A stretch of 64,000 bases of DNA from Absidia repens (GCA_002105175.1 MCGE01000001.1:1612001-1676000); one strand, 5' to 3'. Shown: positions 35,701 to 48,600, counted from the first letter of the stretch. Notes: generated by a model not told the origin, from the letters alone. Made by a program: numbers and translations.

Positions 35701-36029
35701 GAAATCAACAACCACTGCCTGTTTTTCAAGATGCCGATGCGTTTGTAGCGGAACCTGAATCTTATGATGATGATGATGATGTTGATGATGACGGATGGGT
35801 GTTTGGTGCCGAACGACTGACCAGGATGGAGGATCGGATGGAGGTCCTGGAAAAGGTGTTTCAGGCATATTATATCAACGACGAAGTGTTTACTGCACTG
35901 GAAATGGCATTAATTCAAACCGAGACATCACATCCGCGACAGCAGCAACAACAGCAGCAGCGACGACGGCAACGACAATCGATTCTCACATCCATTAGAC
36001 AACGTACCCCATTCAAACAGCGGCAGTAG
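32762..36029 (+). CDS. Kelch-repeat protein with three membrane segments
   Basis: Five exons: 32762-33602, 33678-33707, 33783-34275, 34348-34514, 34579-36029; 2982 nt, 993 aa. Residues 1-400 carry kelch-type blades: AIYIFGGGQ, RVLVYGGENS, RIAILGGF and SLIVVGGQDG, each near a later W. Hydrophobic segments follow at about 410-432, 462-486 and 729-753, the last followed by FGYRPRSPLGVVHRWS. A large soluble domain with Cys residues (LRCGTDLGMQC) lies between the second and third. The tail is Ser/Pro-rich, then acidic, with a short coiled coil (MEDRMEVLEKVF) and a poly-Gln end. If the propeller is outside the cytosol a signal peptide would be expected, but none is seen at this start; the first exon may be missing. 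Function unknown. Confidence 0.8.
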
Positions 36030-36735
36030 ATGGTAGTCATCCCTCTCTCTCTCTCTCTCTCTTTTATCTAATAAATTCTTCTCTTCTTTTTATTTGCATT
36101 TTTTATGATGATGATGGTCTGTAAGTAAAAATAATTTCAAATGCATACGTATACATATACTCACATATATATGTATATATATTTTTTAGTGCAATAGTAT
36201 ACTTTTTGATGCTCAGCAAACACAGGTAATAATAAAAAAAAAGCGCATAAAATTAGTCTAGTGACCTTACTCGGTTCTTCCTTTTTTATTATATGTGTGC
36301 ATCACCAACGATAAACCCATCCCCACTCACTCTCGAACCAATGGGAAATGCCATGATCATAGATAGGATCGGATCCAATGCAATACATGTTCTCTCTCAA
36401 CCAAGAAATTGACCCGCCAACTGGATGATTAGATCTAGATATCCCCTTCTCCCCCTTTTTTTTATAGTATAGTATACAAAATATATATATTATATATAAA
36501 TATATTTTATTAAAAAAACTGGTTTTTTTTTATTGTCACTTGTCCCTCTCTCTATTTGGCAGCTGACCTGAGCGGGATCCAATTTCTTTCGTTTTTTGTT
36601 TCGCCGCGCCTTTATATATATATATATATATATATTTTCGAAAAAGTCACTTGTTTTTTTTTACCCTTTATATATATATATATATATTATCTCATCCTTA
36701 TACTTTTACTTCTTTTAACTGCATATTATCACCTC
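36030..36735. other. Intergenic spacer with TA repeats
   Basis: AATAAA at 36070 for the upstream gene. (TA)n runs at 36166-36182, 36482-36505, 36614-36635 and 36668-36687, in T-rich DNA just before the Svf1 start. No gene was seen. Confidence 0.5.
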
Positions 36736-38139
36736 ATGGCTTCCTGGTGTAAGTTGGGATGATGAGGAACATTCATGTCATAAATGTGTGTGTTTGTGGG
36801 TCGTGGGAAAATTAGTCATTGGCGAGTGCTGTGCCTCTAATTTCTTAATTTTTTTTTTTATCACCATCATCATCATCATGATGAAATAGTTTCTCAATTG
36901 TCAAGCACTGTATCCAATGTCACTGGTCTCGGCGGGACTGTTGAATCCATCCAATCTGTAGGCGAAACTGTGAAGGATGGTCAATACTTTGGTAAGCTCT
37001 CGGAGAACGATCTTGACTGGACGCTTGCATCCGGCTCCTCCACCGAAAACCAAGTGTTTTATATCACCACCAAGACTGGCGGGTTTGCTTTTGTACAATT
37101 GATTCACTCAAATATTGGGTAAGTCCTCCTCGTCCTCTTTCTTTTTAAATAATGATGACGATTTGTTTATGGACTATATCTTTTTTTTTTTTTTAATGCT
37201 AGTATTTGGAATCCTACCATTTCTTTCACGTGCCGATTCTACGATCCTACAAGCAATACCAATGTCTTCAAGAACATCAACATGTCGAAATTCGAATTAT
37301 CCCATGATAAACGGTCCGTTAAGACAGATTATTTCAACATCACCTTGGATCCTACACAACAGACCTACAAGTTACAAATCACGCATCCGGATTTGGTCGT
37401 GTCGATGGATTTCAACCGTGTGGATCAGGGCTTCAAGGTGGGTGAAGGACGTACCTATCTCGGCGGCGGTAATAATGGCAACGGTGGTGATGGCGATCAA
37501 AGCAGCTCGGCGGCAGGATTTGTGTCTCACAAGTTCTGGCCTCGTGCACAAGCCAAGGGGACATTTATTGTGGACAAGCAATTACACGAAGTGGAAGGCG
37601 ATGGGATGTTTATTCATGCAATTCAAGGGATGCAACCTCAACTCATTGCGTCCAACTGGAACTTTGTCAATTTCCAATCATCTGAAGCAGCCCTGTCGAT
37701 GATGCAATTCCAAACCACCAAGCAATATGGCTCTGTCAATATCAATCAAGGCTCATTGGTGCTTCATGATAAACTCATTTGTGTATCGGTCGACAATCAT
37801 GTGGAATTACTGGATTTGCAAAAGGATGAGGAAACGGAATACGATATCCCTCAACGCATCAAGCTGACCTGGAAGGGAAAGACAATCAAGCAAGAAGGTG
37901 CTGATGATGAAAAGGATGTCTCGATCGAAATGATTGTCACCGTCAAGAATTTGGTCGACAAGATCGATGTGTTGGCCGAAATCCCTTGGTTCCTCAAGAA
38001 ATTGGTCCAAACTTTTGTCGTTAAACCTTACATCTATCAATGGCTTGACAAGGCGACCGCTACTATCACTGTGGGCGACGAGACCGTGCAAGTCGAAGGA
38101 AACTGTTTCCAAGAATTGGTCTTTGTCTCTGGCTTTTAG
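36736..38139 (+). CDS. SVF1: Svf1-family lipid-binding survival factor
   Basis: Three exons: 36736-36748 (13 nt), 36890-37118, 37203-38139; 1179 nt, 392 aa. The protein starts MASWFSQLSSTVSN, an amphipathic N-terminus typical of the family, and contains DLDWTLASGSSTENQVFYI and the lipocalin-like body: WNPTISFTCRFYDP, then DYFNITLDPTQQTYKL, KFWPRAQAKGTF and GDGMFIHAIQGM. Svf1 proteins are cytosolic/Golgi-linked factors needed for survival under oxidative and cold stress and implicated in ceramide handling. Length matches the family (about 380-400). The start rests on the tiny first exon, supported by a GTAAGT donor and an in-phase join. A Gly/Asn-rich loop (GGGNNGNGGDGD) is inserted mid-protein. 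AATAAA at 38418. Confidence 0.92.
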
Positions 38140-38665
38140 ATCTTCCCCTTTAATATTTTTTTTTAAATCTTTGTTATTAACTCTTATTATTACTCTTATT
38201 ATTATTGTAGTTTTTTTCTTCCCTTCCCCCATCCCACCCCCCTCACTTAGTTTCTTATAGTCTATTTAGTAATACTTTCTTTTATTCAAGGATTGATAGG
38301 ATTTTTTCTTTTTATTTTTGCAGAAAGAAATATCATCGTCTTTGTTTATTCTTCTTGTTTATCAATATTATTCATCAATCGCTGCGCTTTAGAAATACCC
38401 TCTTCACCTATTTTTGAAATAAAGATACTTTGAACATTGTGCTGTTGCCAATTTCCAGTACCGGGGTTTGAAATAACACGATGTTTCGTCTACATAGAAT
38501 ATCATATTCATTATTTTTTGTCTTCCTTACTTTTATTATTTATTTCTGCCCCAGTCCCCATCCTCAGCCGTCTTCCGTGCTTACAACATCTTTTTATTAT
38601 TTATTTGCTTTCCGCTTTTACTCAAGACGACAATATCAACAACTTATTAGACATCACTCCCCAAA

Positions 38666-41120
38666 ATGAATGATATTAATGCTGGCATAGAGTCTGGCAT
38701 GTCTTGGGCTGACATGGTCGAGGAAGATTTGGCAAGAGAACCTTTGAATGACGACGACGACTACGATGGATCTTTTGATGGTTCCGCTCCTGCCAGTCCT
38801 TCCACCACTACGGATATCACGCCTCCTGCTCCTCCTGCAACTCAGCGATCATGGGCAAATGTGGTGGGCAAGAACGATAATGCAAAAACAGTACAATACC
38901 ACACTCCATCTGACCTCTTACCAGCTGCCAATACTACAACGTCTACAGCAACACCTACATCTAACAGCAACAAGGTTCGAGCGGAACACGACGACGCTGT
39001 TCAAATCTCTCAATGGCACTCTTATGCGAAAAAGCTACAGGAAGAAGATGCCGCAGAACGTGCAGCTATACTGGAGAAAGCAAAAAACAATCCCATGCCG
39101 CTACCGTCGGATGTTTTGGCGAAAGAACAACAACAGGAAGAAGAAACGACGACAATTGCTCCTGATCAACAACAACAACAACACGAAGAAGAAGAAGAAG
39201 AAGAAAAAGTCCAAGGTGTGGGTGCTTCTCGTTGGGCCAACGCTCCACCGGCTCCTCAACGCAGCAACTATAACAACAACCGGTATGGTGATGATCGTGG
39301 ATACAACAACAACAACCGATACAACAATCGTTATGGGGATGACTACAGCAACAACAACAACCGGTACACCAATCGTTATGGAGATGACAACAATGACAAT
39401 GGGAACCGCTATGACAGATATGGGCACCGCAGTAGGGATGGCGGCATGAATGGCGGTGGTGGTGGAAAGCATTATCACAATTCTGGAGGGGATTGGTAAG
39501 TGGCTATGTGTTACTCGTGATCATCGTTTTTATGTATAAACTTGACTTTTTTGTTTCTGAATTGATGATAGGGCGAGCTATTCTGACCGTACTTCTCGCG
39601 CTTGGCCGCGTGGTGATGGTGGTGATCACAGATTGAACAATAACAACAACAACAACTATAACGATCGTACAGCTTCCCGTTGGCCTCGTGGTGAAAACAT
39701 AGACGATAACAACAGCAACAATACAGATCGCACAGCTACTCGTTGGCCTCGTGGTGAAAACATAGACGATGACGACAGCAAACTCGGAAAAACAGGCGCA
39801 GCAAAGTCGAAATGGGCAACAACAACAACAACAACCTTAGACAGCTCATCCTCATCGCCTAGACCAGTATCAAAATGGGCATCAGCAACTACTTCCGATG
39901 ACCATGCTGATCCCTCGAACGTGTCCGAACCACAACACAACGACAGCTCAATGCCTTTAGAAACCGCACCATCTCCAGGACTGGACAATACTACAGCTAT
40001 AGCGACGTCAGGATGGGAATCAAAGGAAGAGTCAGTATCAGCGTCAGCATCACCAAAATGGGAATCAAAGGACGACGTATCATCAACTCCAGCACCGGAA
40101 TGGGAAACGAAGGAAGAAACAACACCAGCAGCACCAACGTGGGGTTCGAATGAAGAAACAGCATCACCTGTACCAGGATGGGAATCAAAGGACGACGCAT
40201 CATCAGCACCAGCACCGGAATGGGGATCGAATGACAAAACACCGTCGGCACCAGCATGGGGATCAAATGACGAAGCAACATCAGCGCCAGCATGGGGATC
40301 TAGCGAAGAAACAGGAACAACAGCAGCAGCATCTACTGTGCATATCACCAGCTGGAGAGACGTGATTCCAGCCTCAAACGACGACAATGACGGCGAGCCG
40401 GGACTTGCCAACCAAGCATGGAAACTGGCGGCGGCTGCGGCACCTCCACGTACACGTAAATCGTCATTGACTCCTTCTTCCACCACACACACCTCCACCA
40501 GCAACTCTATACCACCTCCTATGCATGGGCAAGTCGCCGATAAAACAAATGTCCCATTGGATGTTTCTTCGTCTTCTTGGGGACTTAATGGTGACGAAAG
40601 CAGCAACAACAACAGCAACAATGATGAGACATTACCAGCAGCGACCTGGACAACAACTGAACAGCATGCAGAAGTGTCAGTGGCAACTGATTCTTGGGGT
40701 TCTGGTGGTGATAAGGGAAGCGGCAACAACCTCAAAAACAATGATGATGATGATGATGGCTTACCAGCAGCTACATGGAAAACGACTGAACAACAGGAAC
40801 AAGTGTCAGTGGCAGCGACGGATTCTTGGGGCTCTGGTGGTGATGAAGGGGGAAGCTTACCAGCGGCTACGTGGACAACAACGGAAACCAACACTTCTTC
40901 TTCTTCTTCTTGGCCAGCAAGCGCTAATACCTCACAGCAAGACTCATCGTTAACGACCTTTTCCAGTGGTACCATGGATAATACTCAACAGCCAAAAGCA
41001 ACCAGCGTCAACGAGGAGGAAGCCAACCCATGGAAACAGTTTGCGTCCGAAGCTCTAGCTCGCCATCCTCCAGTGCCGACGGCCCATCTGCATTCAAGAA
41101 GGGAACAAAACCGATACTAG
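38666..41120 (+). CDS. Disordered GW/WG-repeat protein, possible RNA-binding or Argonaute-hook protein
   Basis: Two exons: 38666-39495 and 39572-41120; 2379 nt, 792 aa. The N-terminus has two SWA(D/N) motifs (MSWADMVEEDLA, RSWANVVGK) and a short helix (EEDAAERAAILEKA). Residues 200-270 are Asn/Arg/Tyr-rich with RYGDD repeats, as in RNA-binding low-complexity proteins. Residues 423-526 hold eight tandem acidic repeats of the type W(G/E)(S/T)(K/N)(D/E), such as GWESKEE, TWGSNEE, EWGSNDK and AWGSSEE, spaced about 13-15 residues, and a second set follows at 612-706 (SWGLNGD, two SWGSGGD). Regularly spaced Trp next to Gly in acidic disordered context is the hallmark of Argonaute-binding hooks. No folded domain was seen. 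The antisense frame also stays open, because of codon composition. Confidence 0.8.
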
Positions 41121-41338
41121 TTTTTAGTTGATGTTTTTTTTGATATATATTTATTATTATTTATTTCCCCATCTTTTTTGTTTTATATATTTGGCAACAC
41201 TCATACACCGCCCCCACACTTTCACACATAAAATAAAAACCTTCATTTTCAAAATCCGAAATCACTTGCTTTTCTCTTTTTCACTTTTTTTTTTTTTTTT
41301 TTTTTTTATTTAAATTTATCTTTTTTTAATATATCGCC

Positions 41339-44001
41339 ATGACCGCCAACAAAAAACTCAACATTGTCAATAATCACGGTGAATCTATTGTTGGTATTTT
41401 GGAAACAAAGTCTGCTATTGATGCTGGTCGTCAACAACCTCGTATTATTCTCATTAGTCACGGAGTCTTGGGTAATCAAAAAAAAAAAAAAAAAAATACG
41501 CATGGATATGATCACTACATGGATACGTACTCACCACCGTCTACTTTTCGCTACATAAAGGACACAAGGATTATCTCTTTTTTAGACTACTTGCCGAAGA
41601 GCTTCCCTTTAGTAGTTTCCGATTCGATTTTAGAGGCAATGGCGAAAGCGATGGAAAAGCAGGGTATGCCCATATGAAGGTAAACCTACATAGCCCTCAT
41701 TTTATTCTGTGCTCAGTAACTGACTGGAGGGGGGTATTTTTTTTTTTTTTTTGATCTGTATAGGAAGACGCCGATGATATTGCCACTGTGGCTGCGCATT
41801 TTGAAAAGGAAGGATATGAAGTGTATGGAATCATTGGCCATTCCCGTGGTACGTAGATATGTGTTTTCTTTAGGGAAGGAGCGGCGCCCGGGTGTTGTCA
41901 CAACAGACTTACCTTACCGTCACCTCTTTTTATTTCTTCATCAATAGGTGCTGTTGCATGTCTCAAATACGCTTCCTCATGCAAAAAACCAATCCCTCAT
42001 GTCATCAATTGCTCTGGACGCTACAAGATGAATGATAATCAGATCTACAAGAACCGCCCTGAAATTGGTGCCTCGTTAGACAAACATGGCTACTTTGATT
42101 GGTCAGTCAAGCAACGCGATCGCATTACAAACATCAAGGTGACTCGCGAAGATGTAGACAAGTTTACTTCTTGGGATAATTCTTATGGTAAGTGATACAC
42201 GACATAATAGACGGCACAAATATTTATGTCCATGATCAACATCTTTCTTTTTTTTTTTTTTTTTTTTTGCTTAGTGAAAAATATACCACTTACCACTTGT
42301 GTTTTGACTGTGCATGGTATCAACGACAGTGTACGTATTCGACTTGATTATTTTTTTTCTTCTTCATTTGGTCAGTCAATTCAAACAAACTTCCTTCATA
42401 TATGTATAGATTGTTCCTGTTTACAATGCCGCCATGTACGCCAATGCGATTCCCAACCACACGCTGGCCTTACTTCCCGAAGCCGATCACAACTTTAAGG
42501 GCCATTTTGAAGATGTTGTTAAGACCATTGTGGACCACTTGAACAAGCATGAAGACGATGCCTACGAAAAAATGACCACCATGAACTTGCATTCCGGTAT
42601 CATTGTGCCTCGTTGGATTGATGTCCAAGGTGTCAAAAACTTCCGTGATCTTGGTGGATGGCCTACCAAGGATGGCAGTGGCTATGTTCGTGAACGTACC
42701 ATCTTCCGGTGTGCACAGTAAGCTCGTTTTTGTGAGGACGGCAAAAAAAAAAGACGATGAAATCTCACCAGTTCCCCTTTGTTTTTTTTTGCTCTCTCTC
42801 TCTCTCCTTCTCTCTCTTTATTTTGAATCTAGTCTTGGTGATATTACACCAGAGGGGATTAAAGTGTTGCAAGGATTGAATGTCAAGGCCGTGTTTGATT
42901 TTAGATCTGACCCTGAATTGGAACGCTATGGAAAATTACCGTAAGCTGTTCTAAATCAATTGAATACTAGTCCGTGGTTCCTTCTAACTTTTTTTTTTTT
43001 TTTGTTTTTTTTTTTTTGTGCGTGTTGTTTTAATCTAGTGATGAAGCTGGGATCCCGGTGATTAATAGTTCCATGTACGAAAGCCATGACTTCAATCCCA
43101 AAAATCTGGCCGCTACCTTAAAAAACTTTTGTTCCGGACCCGCAGGAATTGCTCAATGTAATATATATATATATATATATATATATATTGCTAAAATGCG
43201 ATATGTATTTGAAAAATGTGAAGTCGACTGATTTGTACTTAACTTTTTTTCACTTCTTTACTATAGCCTATTTGGAAACACTAGAAGTGGGGAAGAAATC
43301 CTTTGGTAATATCTTCCATCATATCATCAAAGAGTTTGGACAGGATTCAAGAAACTCATTGATTGTTCATTGTACTGCTGGAAAGGTAAAAACACAAATA
43401 AAACCACAGCGATGTGTTGGACAACTGACTTTGACATTATTTGATTAGGACCGCACTGGATTATGGTGCATGTTACTACTTGGATTGTGTGGTGTGGATA
43501 ATGAAGTCATTGCCAGGGAATATGCATTGACCAATGTTGGTTATTGGTGTAAGTCTCTATGAATCAAAAGAAAACAGACACACGTACACAGCAATATTAA
43601 ATTTATATACATACTTATTTTTTGGGCCGTGTTTTGTTTTCTAGTGACCGATGAAGAACTTGCATTCCGTGCTGATTATGCACAGTTATCCGTCGACCAA
43701 GTGAAAATGTCATGCTCCGCTCCGTAAGTCTCTACAAATGGGGGAAAATTGAGAGAGAGGGGTTTGTCAAATCAACAATGCTGATTTTATTGTTATTTAT
43801 TTATGGTGCGGGGTCAGATACGAGGCCATGAAGATTTGTTTGGCGTCCTTGAAAGAACAGTATGGATCCATCGAGCTATATGTGCAAAATGAATGTGGGC
43901 TCAGTGTGGATGAATGCAACAAGCTGCGACAAGTGATGGTGGTGCCTATTCCGTTTGAACAAAAGCAATTCTATCGTGGTCAAGTGACAACATCATCCTA
44001 A
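41339..44001 (+). CDS. Alpha/beta-hydrolase fused to tyrosine-phosphatase-like domain, paralogue B
   Basis: Twelve exons: 41339-41471, 41561-41679, 41764-41848, 41948-42187, 42275-42330, 42410-42717, 42833-42940, 43039-43157, 43267-43385, 43449-43548, 43645-43723, 43818-44001; 1650 nt, 549 aa. Eleven of the twelve exons have exactly the same length as in paralogue A at 24340-26945; exon 4 is 12 nt longer. Motifs are kept: FRFDFRGNGESDG, GHSRG with the nucleophile Ser, VHGINDS, NFRDLGGW, FDFRSDPE and HCTAGKDRTG. No broken codon or stop was seen, so both copies look functional. It starts 219 bases after the GW-repeat gene. AATAAA at 44167-44172 in a 3' region shared with A. Confidence 0.92.
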
Positions 44002-44139
44002 GCAAATCTTGTTGGTGATGATGGATATCGATCTTTGTTACCCCCCCCCCGCGCCGTTTTAGCATCTAGATTAGCTATTAGCTTCATAGAATACATAGTT
44101 TATTTTTGTGTTTGAAAATTTTTACATAGATATATAGAT

Positions 44140-44250
44140 ATAGGTATATTTATTAATTGTTCACCCAATAAATGCACCCTTTTGGAACTTTTACAAAAAT
44201 CAAAATGTACGCGTGTGTTAAGTGTGGTAGTGTGATCGAATGATGAAAAG
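44140..44250 (+). promoter_or_regulatory. Conserved 3' UTR and poly(A) region of hydrolase-phosphatase B
   Basis: AATAAA at 44167-44172 and the following 'cttttggaacttttac' are the inverted counterpart of 24080-24200. This marks the outer side of the duplicated segment. Confidence 0.6.
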
Positions 44251-44514
44251 GTTGGAAAAGACTATCATAGAGGTATGTAGTGGTAACTGGGACGCTATTC
44301 TGCACTGTTTGGGTGACGGTCGTACAATAGGGACCTGCAAGAAAAGCAAATTGATTCGTTATTTTGATGTGTATAGTCATCCTATAATTAGAAAGACAGC
44401 GTCTTTCTGGAATATTTTCATTGAAGTAATAATAATAGTAATAATAATAAAAAGAGTTATCGAACAGGGAATGGTCAGAACTACAGGTCAGCGAGCAGCC
44501 CAACAGGAAAAGTG

Positions 44515-45060
44515 TACATTTCAAATCCCGACCACGTGAACTTTTATTTACTCCAATGTTTTTCCCTCCCTTCCTTCCTTTTTTTCCCTTCCTATTTTTC
44601 TTTTTCTTTTTATTTTCTCTTCATCATTCAACTTCTATGGGGCTATGTTGGACTTAGATTAGTGTTAGGTCTAGTTTAGAAGGGTTTTCCGCTTACGGAT
44701 TACAAGATGCATGGGGAATCCCTTTCATTTTGGATTCAGAATTTGGGACTACCATTACTTGGCTTTTTTGGCGCCTCCATTAGCTTCGTTTTGTCTTAGT
44801 TTGTCTATAGATTGTAGCTGTATCGGAATAAAATATGTCTATTTTTACCTGCTTTGATGAAAAAATGTCCCATTAATCTCTGTCTCATACCTTGTGCAAT
44901 AATAGATCTCTTTTTTTTTTTTTTACTACCATCACCGTCCCCGTTTTTTGATTAGTGTTGACCATTGTTGTGCTTCAATAACTAATGTTACCTTTAGATT
45001 AATGTTGACCATTCCTAGAATCTCACATCGGTTTCATGCTTTCTCCAATAGCCCCTTTTT
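44515..45060 (+). repeat. Dispersed repeat family R1, copy e
   Basis: One of the clearest copies: TTCAAATCCCGACCACGTG at 44519, a CT tract, then the core 'ttacaagatgcatggggaat' and 'tcattttggattcaga', AATAAAATATG at about 44828, and later 'gtctcataccttgtgcaata' and 'gtgttgaccattg'. Confidence 0.75.
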
Positions 45061-45605
45061 ATAATGAAGCCCCTTACTTTTAATTTTAGTATCCAGCAAT
45101 AAGCTTCACTAAAGTGTTTCTTTTCTCCAGAGCCTCTTAATACCAATGTGATCCTAATGCAGATCCCCGTTTCTTTTGTTTTTTATTATTAGTGAATCAT
45201 GATTGATATTGTATGTGTGCATATCACTCACTAGCACTTGTAGAACACTAGAGTATAGAATCTGACTGTGAATCTATTCCCCCCCCCATTCCAGTTTAGA
45301 AACATCTTTCTTTTTTTTTTTGGATCCATATCCCTAACGATCCCGCCCCCCCCGGAACATATACTAAATAATAATAAAAATTCGAACTGCTATTGCCTTT
45401 CTTCACTACCAGAGGATTGTGTATTCGCCATTTTTTCCAAAAAAAACAAAAAAGGTCCATCATAGTTCAAAATATAGATTTCATTTTCTTTATTAAGTAG
45501 TTACACATAAAACACATACACAAGAGATACGTACACAAAAATATATAAATATAAAAATGAATATACAGATAAAGACATAAATAATATAAACTATAATACT
45601 ATCTT
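45061..45605. other. Intergenic DNA and 3' end of chitin synthase
   Basis: C-runs at 45280 and 45343. On the minus strand AATAAA (forward TTTATT 45489-45494) lies about 110 bases after the chitin synthase stop. No gene was seen. Confidence 0.45.
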
Positions 45606-48600
45606 CTAAGGTGGTGGCGGTGGTGGTGCTGGGCGATCAGAGAGAGCCTGTGATTTTTCTTGATGGTGAGGTGCAGGATCGGCCCAAGACTCGGTGCTAG
45701 TCCAAGGGTGCTGCGGAGATCGAGTGCTAGAAGTAGGCAATGAGGGCGCTGGCTGTTGCTGTTCTGATTGTCTTGACACAGGTGGCATTGGTTTATAAGC
45801 ACGGTGAGGGAGAGGTGTGGAGGATGGGGAAGAATCCATCGCATTCATCTTGATGTTATTGTTGTTGTTGATGTGAGCGGTATTAGTAGGTAGATAGCTG
45901 TGTTTCAATGGTTTTTGCTGTTGCTGATGTTGTTGTGGAAATTCACTTGAGAAGGAGGAGGATGGTAGCTGTTGATGCAAAAGCTGCAAAGGTTGATCCG
46001 AAAGATCACCTTGGTGCATGACATTTGTCAATGGCGTATCACTGTCACCTGAGCCGTCCGATCCAGGCGTCTTATTCATCATATGGTGGTGATTCTGCTG
46101 TGTGATGTTGAAGATATCCATGGCGCTTCGAGGTCGTTCCAAAAACCGTGGTCTGGGCAGATTGCGTTCCAAAGCTAGCTGCGTGCGCCTGTCCTTTTCA
46201 TAATCTGCCCATTTTTTCATTGTGATTATCGAGCTATCAAATTCACCATCCTTATCGCCATGTCCAGCAGCTTCCAGTTTTTTGTCGGCTCCTTCGACTT
46301 TCCGAGTGTCGCCCCATGAGAAGTCATCAAAGTGCCAGTACGCATATACCGGTAAAACAAAATTCCAGATCGGTAACGAAATCAAGTAGACGAGCATCCA
46401 ACAAATGTAAACCACTTTGCGACTGGTCATCACAATCAGTACAGCAGGTAGACCCAAAATGAGCGCCAGAAGAATCAGAGGGATAACAGCAGGTTGACCC
46501 AAAATAGCCATGATGATGAGATAAATGGTAAAACAGATGGCAGCTGGGAGACTCACTGTGCCCGCTAATTCCATGAATAATACAAACTGCATCGAAAAAC
46601 AAAAGGTACCACAAAGTTCATGCACAAATAAGAGTTCCATAAGGTTGTGAATGGTGGAGTTAATCCAGCGCCGTCGCTGAGATAAGAGCACTGAGAATGT
46701 ATCGGGAACAATTGTCTTACACCTAATTGATTAAAAAAACATGTCAGTATTCATTTTTTTTTTTTTTATTTGGAGATTAAAATAATATCGTTTTCACTTA
46801 CACAGCTTGAGGGACAAACATCATTTTTCTATTGGGGAAAGTGCGAAGCATCAATGTTGACAAATACCGATCTTCACCGAGCAAAAGAAGGTTTTTCTTG
46901 TGTAAAGTATCCACGACATTTTCTGAATAATGTTCGACAATATCAGGGTTGGCGAGGATGGGTACCCAGTAACCATCAGGTCCTTTTGGCGCCTTGATTC
47001 GATACATGCAGAAGCACCCAGGCAAACAGGTCACAATACCAAAAATAGATTCAAATGCTTTGCTTTGATGATGTGAGATATAATATTCAAAGACTGCGAA
47101 TAAAAATCAAAAATAATAATAATAATAAAAAGAAAGTGAGATTTTGCTGAAAAAAATTTATTATTTTTATTCTTATTATTATTATTACCTTGAATCATAG
47201 ACACCCAACTATCTGTTTTGTTAGCGATCTTTGTTTCACCACACATGCCGCTAATTTCAGGATCCTTGACAGCACAGCTTATCAGACGAGAGAGAGCATC
47301 GGGGTAAAGTTTGGTATCGGCATCCACCATGAGACATAGTTCGTAGACATCGGGCGTCACGCCCGTGGTTCGCCAAAATGAATTAAAGAGTTCGTATTCC
47401 ATGGTTGTCATGCGTTCATCAAACATGACCTTTTGCATAAACTGCATCAAGATGATCTGAGAATCCCGTTTACCACGATTGCCCGGTTTTTTGGTTGTTG
47501 CTGCTTCCTCGGGTGTTCCACATTTCACAATCGTCACCATGGGCACCCGTTGCTGCAAGGAAGGATCCATGGTTGTATCATCATAGTTGTAATAGCCCGC
47601 ATACACCTTGGCCATGTTGTTCCGGCGACTTCCATCGGCAATGGCTACATAGTGAGTAGGCTGCACAAGATGTTCAGGGACAATCAAATCTTTCATCATG
47701 GACACACAGATATCAGGGGTCGAGCGACTGTTGCCAGAACCAGTAATAATACCATCACAAATCACTAGGAGAATTTTGTGAGAATTCGGATAATCGCTTG
47801 TTGCTATCGAGTCCAATGTTGTTCGTAAACTTTCTTCGCCTTCAGAGTAGCATGTGACAAGACATACCGTGTGAGCCAGTGTAAAGTTGAAAGGTTTGTA
47901 ATCGGGGGAGGGCTGTCGAGGGACATGTGGCGACAAGGGGAAGGGGCATGGTGAACTACCAGAAGAGGAAGAATCGCCACTGTTGAAATCCGATGACACT
48001 GATGATCGTCGTGGACTTGACTCACCAAAGAATCGCAATTGGGGTGTTGAATTACCAAAATATGTTGATTGTCTGTTCGCATATCCTTCCAAAGTGCTAT
48101 TACAGAAAAAGCAAAAAAAAAAAAAAAAAGTAAGTTTGAGTTATAAATCAAATAAACATGTAATTTGTCAATCCTATTTTTGAGATACCCTTTGTTTTTT
48201 TTTCTGTTTTTACCTTGTTGGCGTTTTCCATACTGGGGTAGGTAACTTTTCAGTATCGAATCTTGTGGATCCCCCTCTGTGTTGTGTGAATCTTGATGTT
48301 TGCGGGAAAAGAGACTTTCGCCTGCTGCTATTGTTGTTGCCGAAGTACATGCTTTGATTTCTTGGTTTGGAAATAGGTCCAGTCGATGACATATTCTGCG
48401 CCCAGTTTTCGATTTCAGCTTCTCGTTTCATCCGTGCTGCATACGAGCTTCCTTCCTTAAAGTTGCCAAGTTTCCATGATAAACACCATCCAAAAATCAC
48501 CGCCATACCAAATTTGGTTCCAATCACACCCAGGATAACCACCAGCGACACATAAAGCACAATGTCAGAGCTGATGCACCCAATACTAAGCGTATCCAAC

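Noticed and set aside
39656..40975. Minus-strand open frame of 439 codons antisense to the GW-repeat gene
   Set aside because: It mirrors the repetitive codons of the plus-strand gene, gives an unlikely Val/Ser/Asp-rich sequence and has no splice or start context.
24340..44001. Biosynthetic gene cluster between the two hydrolase-phosphatase genes
   Set aside because: The genes between them (aspartic protease, kelch protein, SVF1, GW-repeat protein) are unrelated, and no core synthase, oxidase or transporter of a metabolite pathway is present.
44519..44537. TTCAAATCC motif resembling a tRNA B box, here and at 15113
   Set aside because: No cloverleaf, acceptor stem or A box can be drawn around it; it is the border of the R1 repeat. 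No tRNA gene was found in the window.
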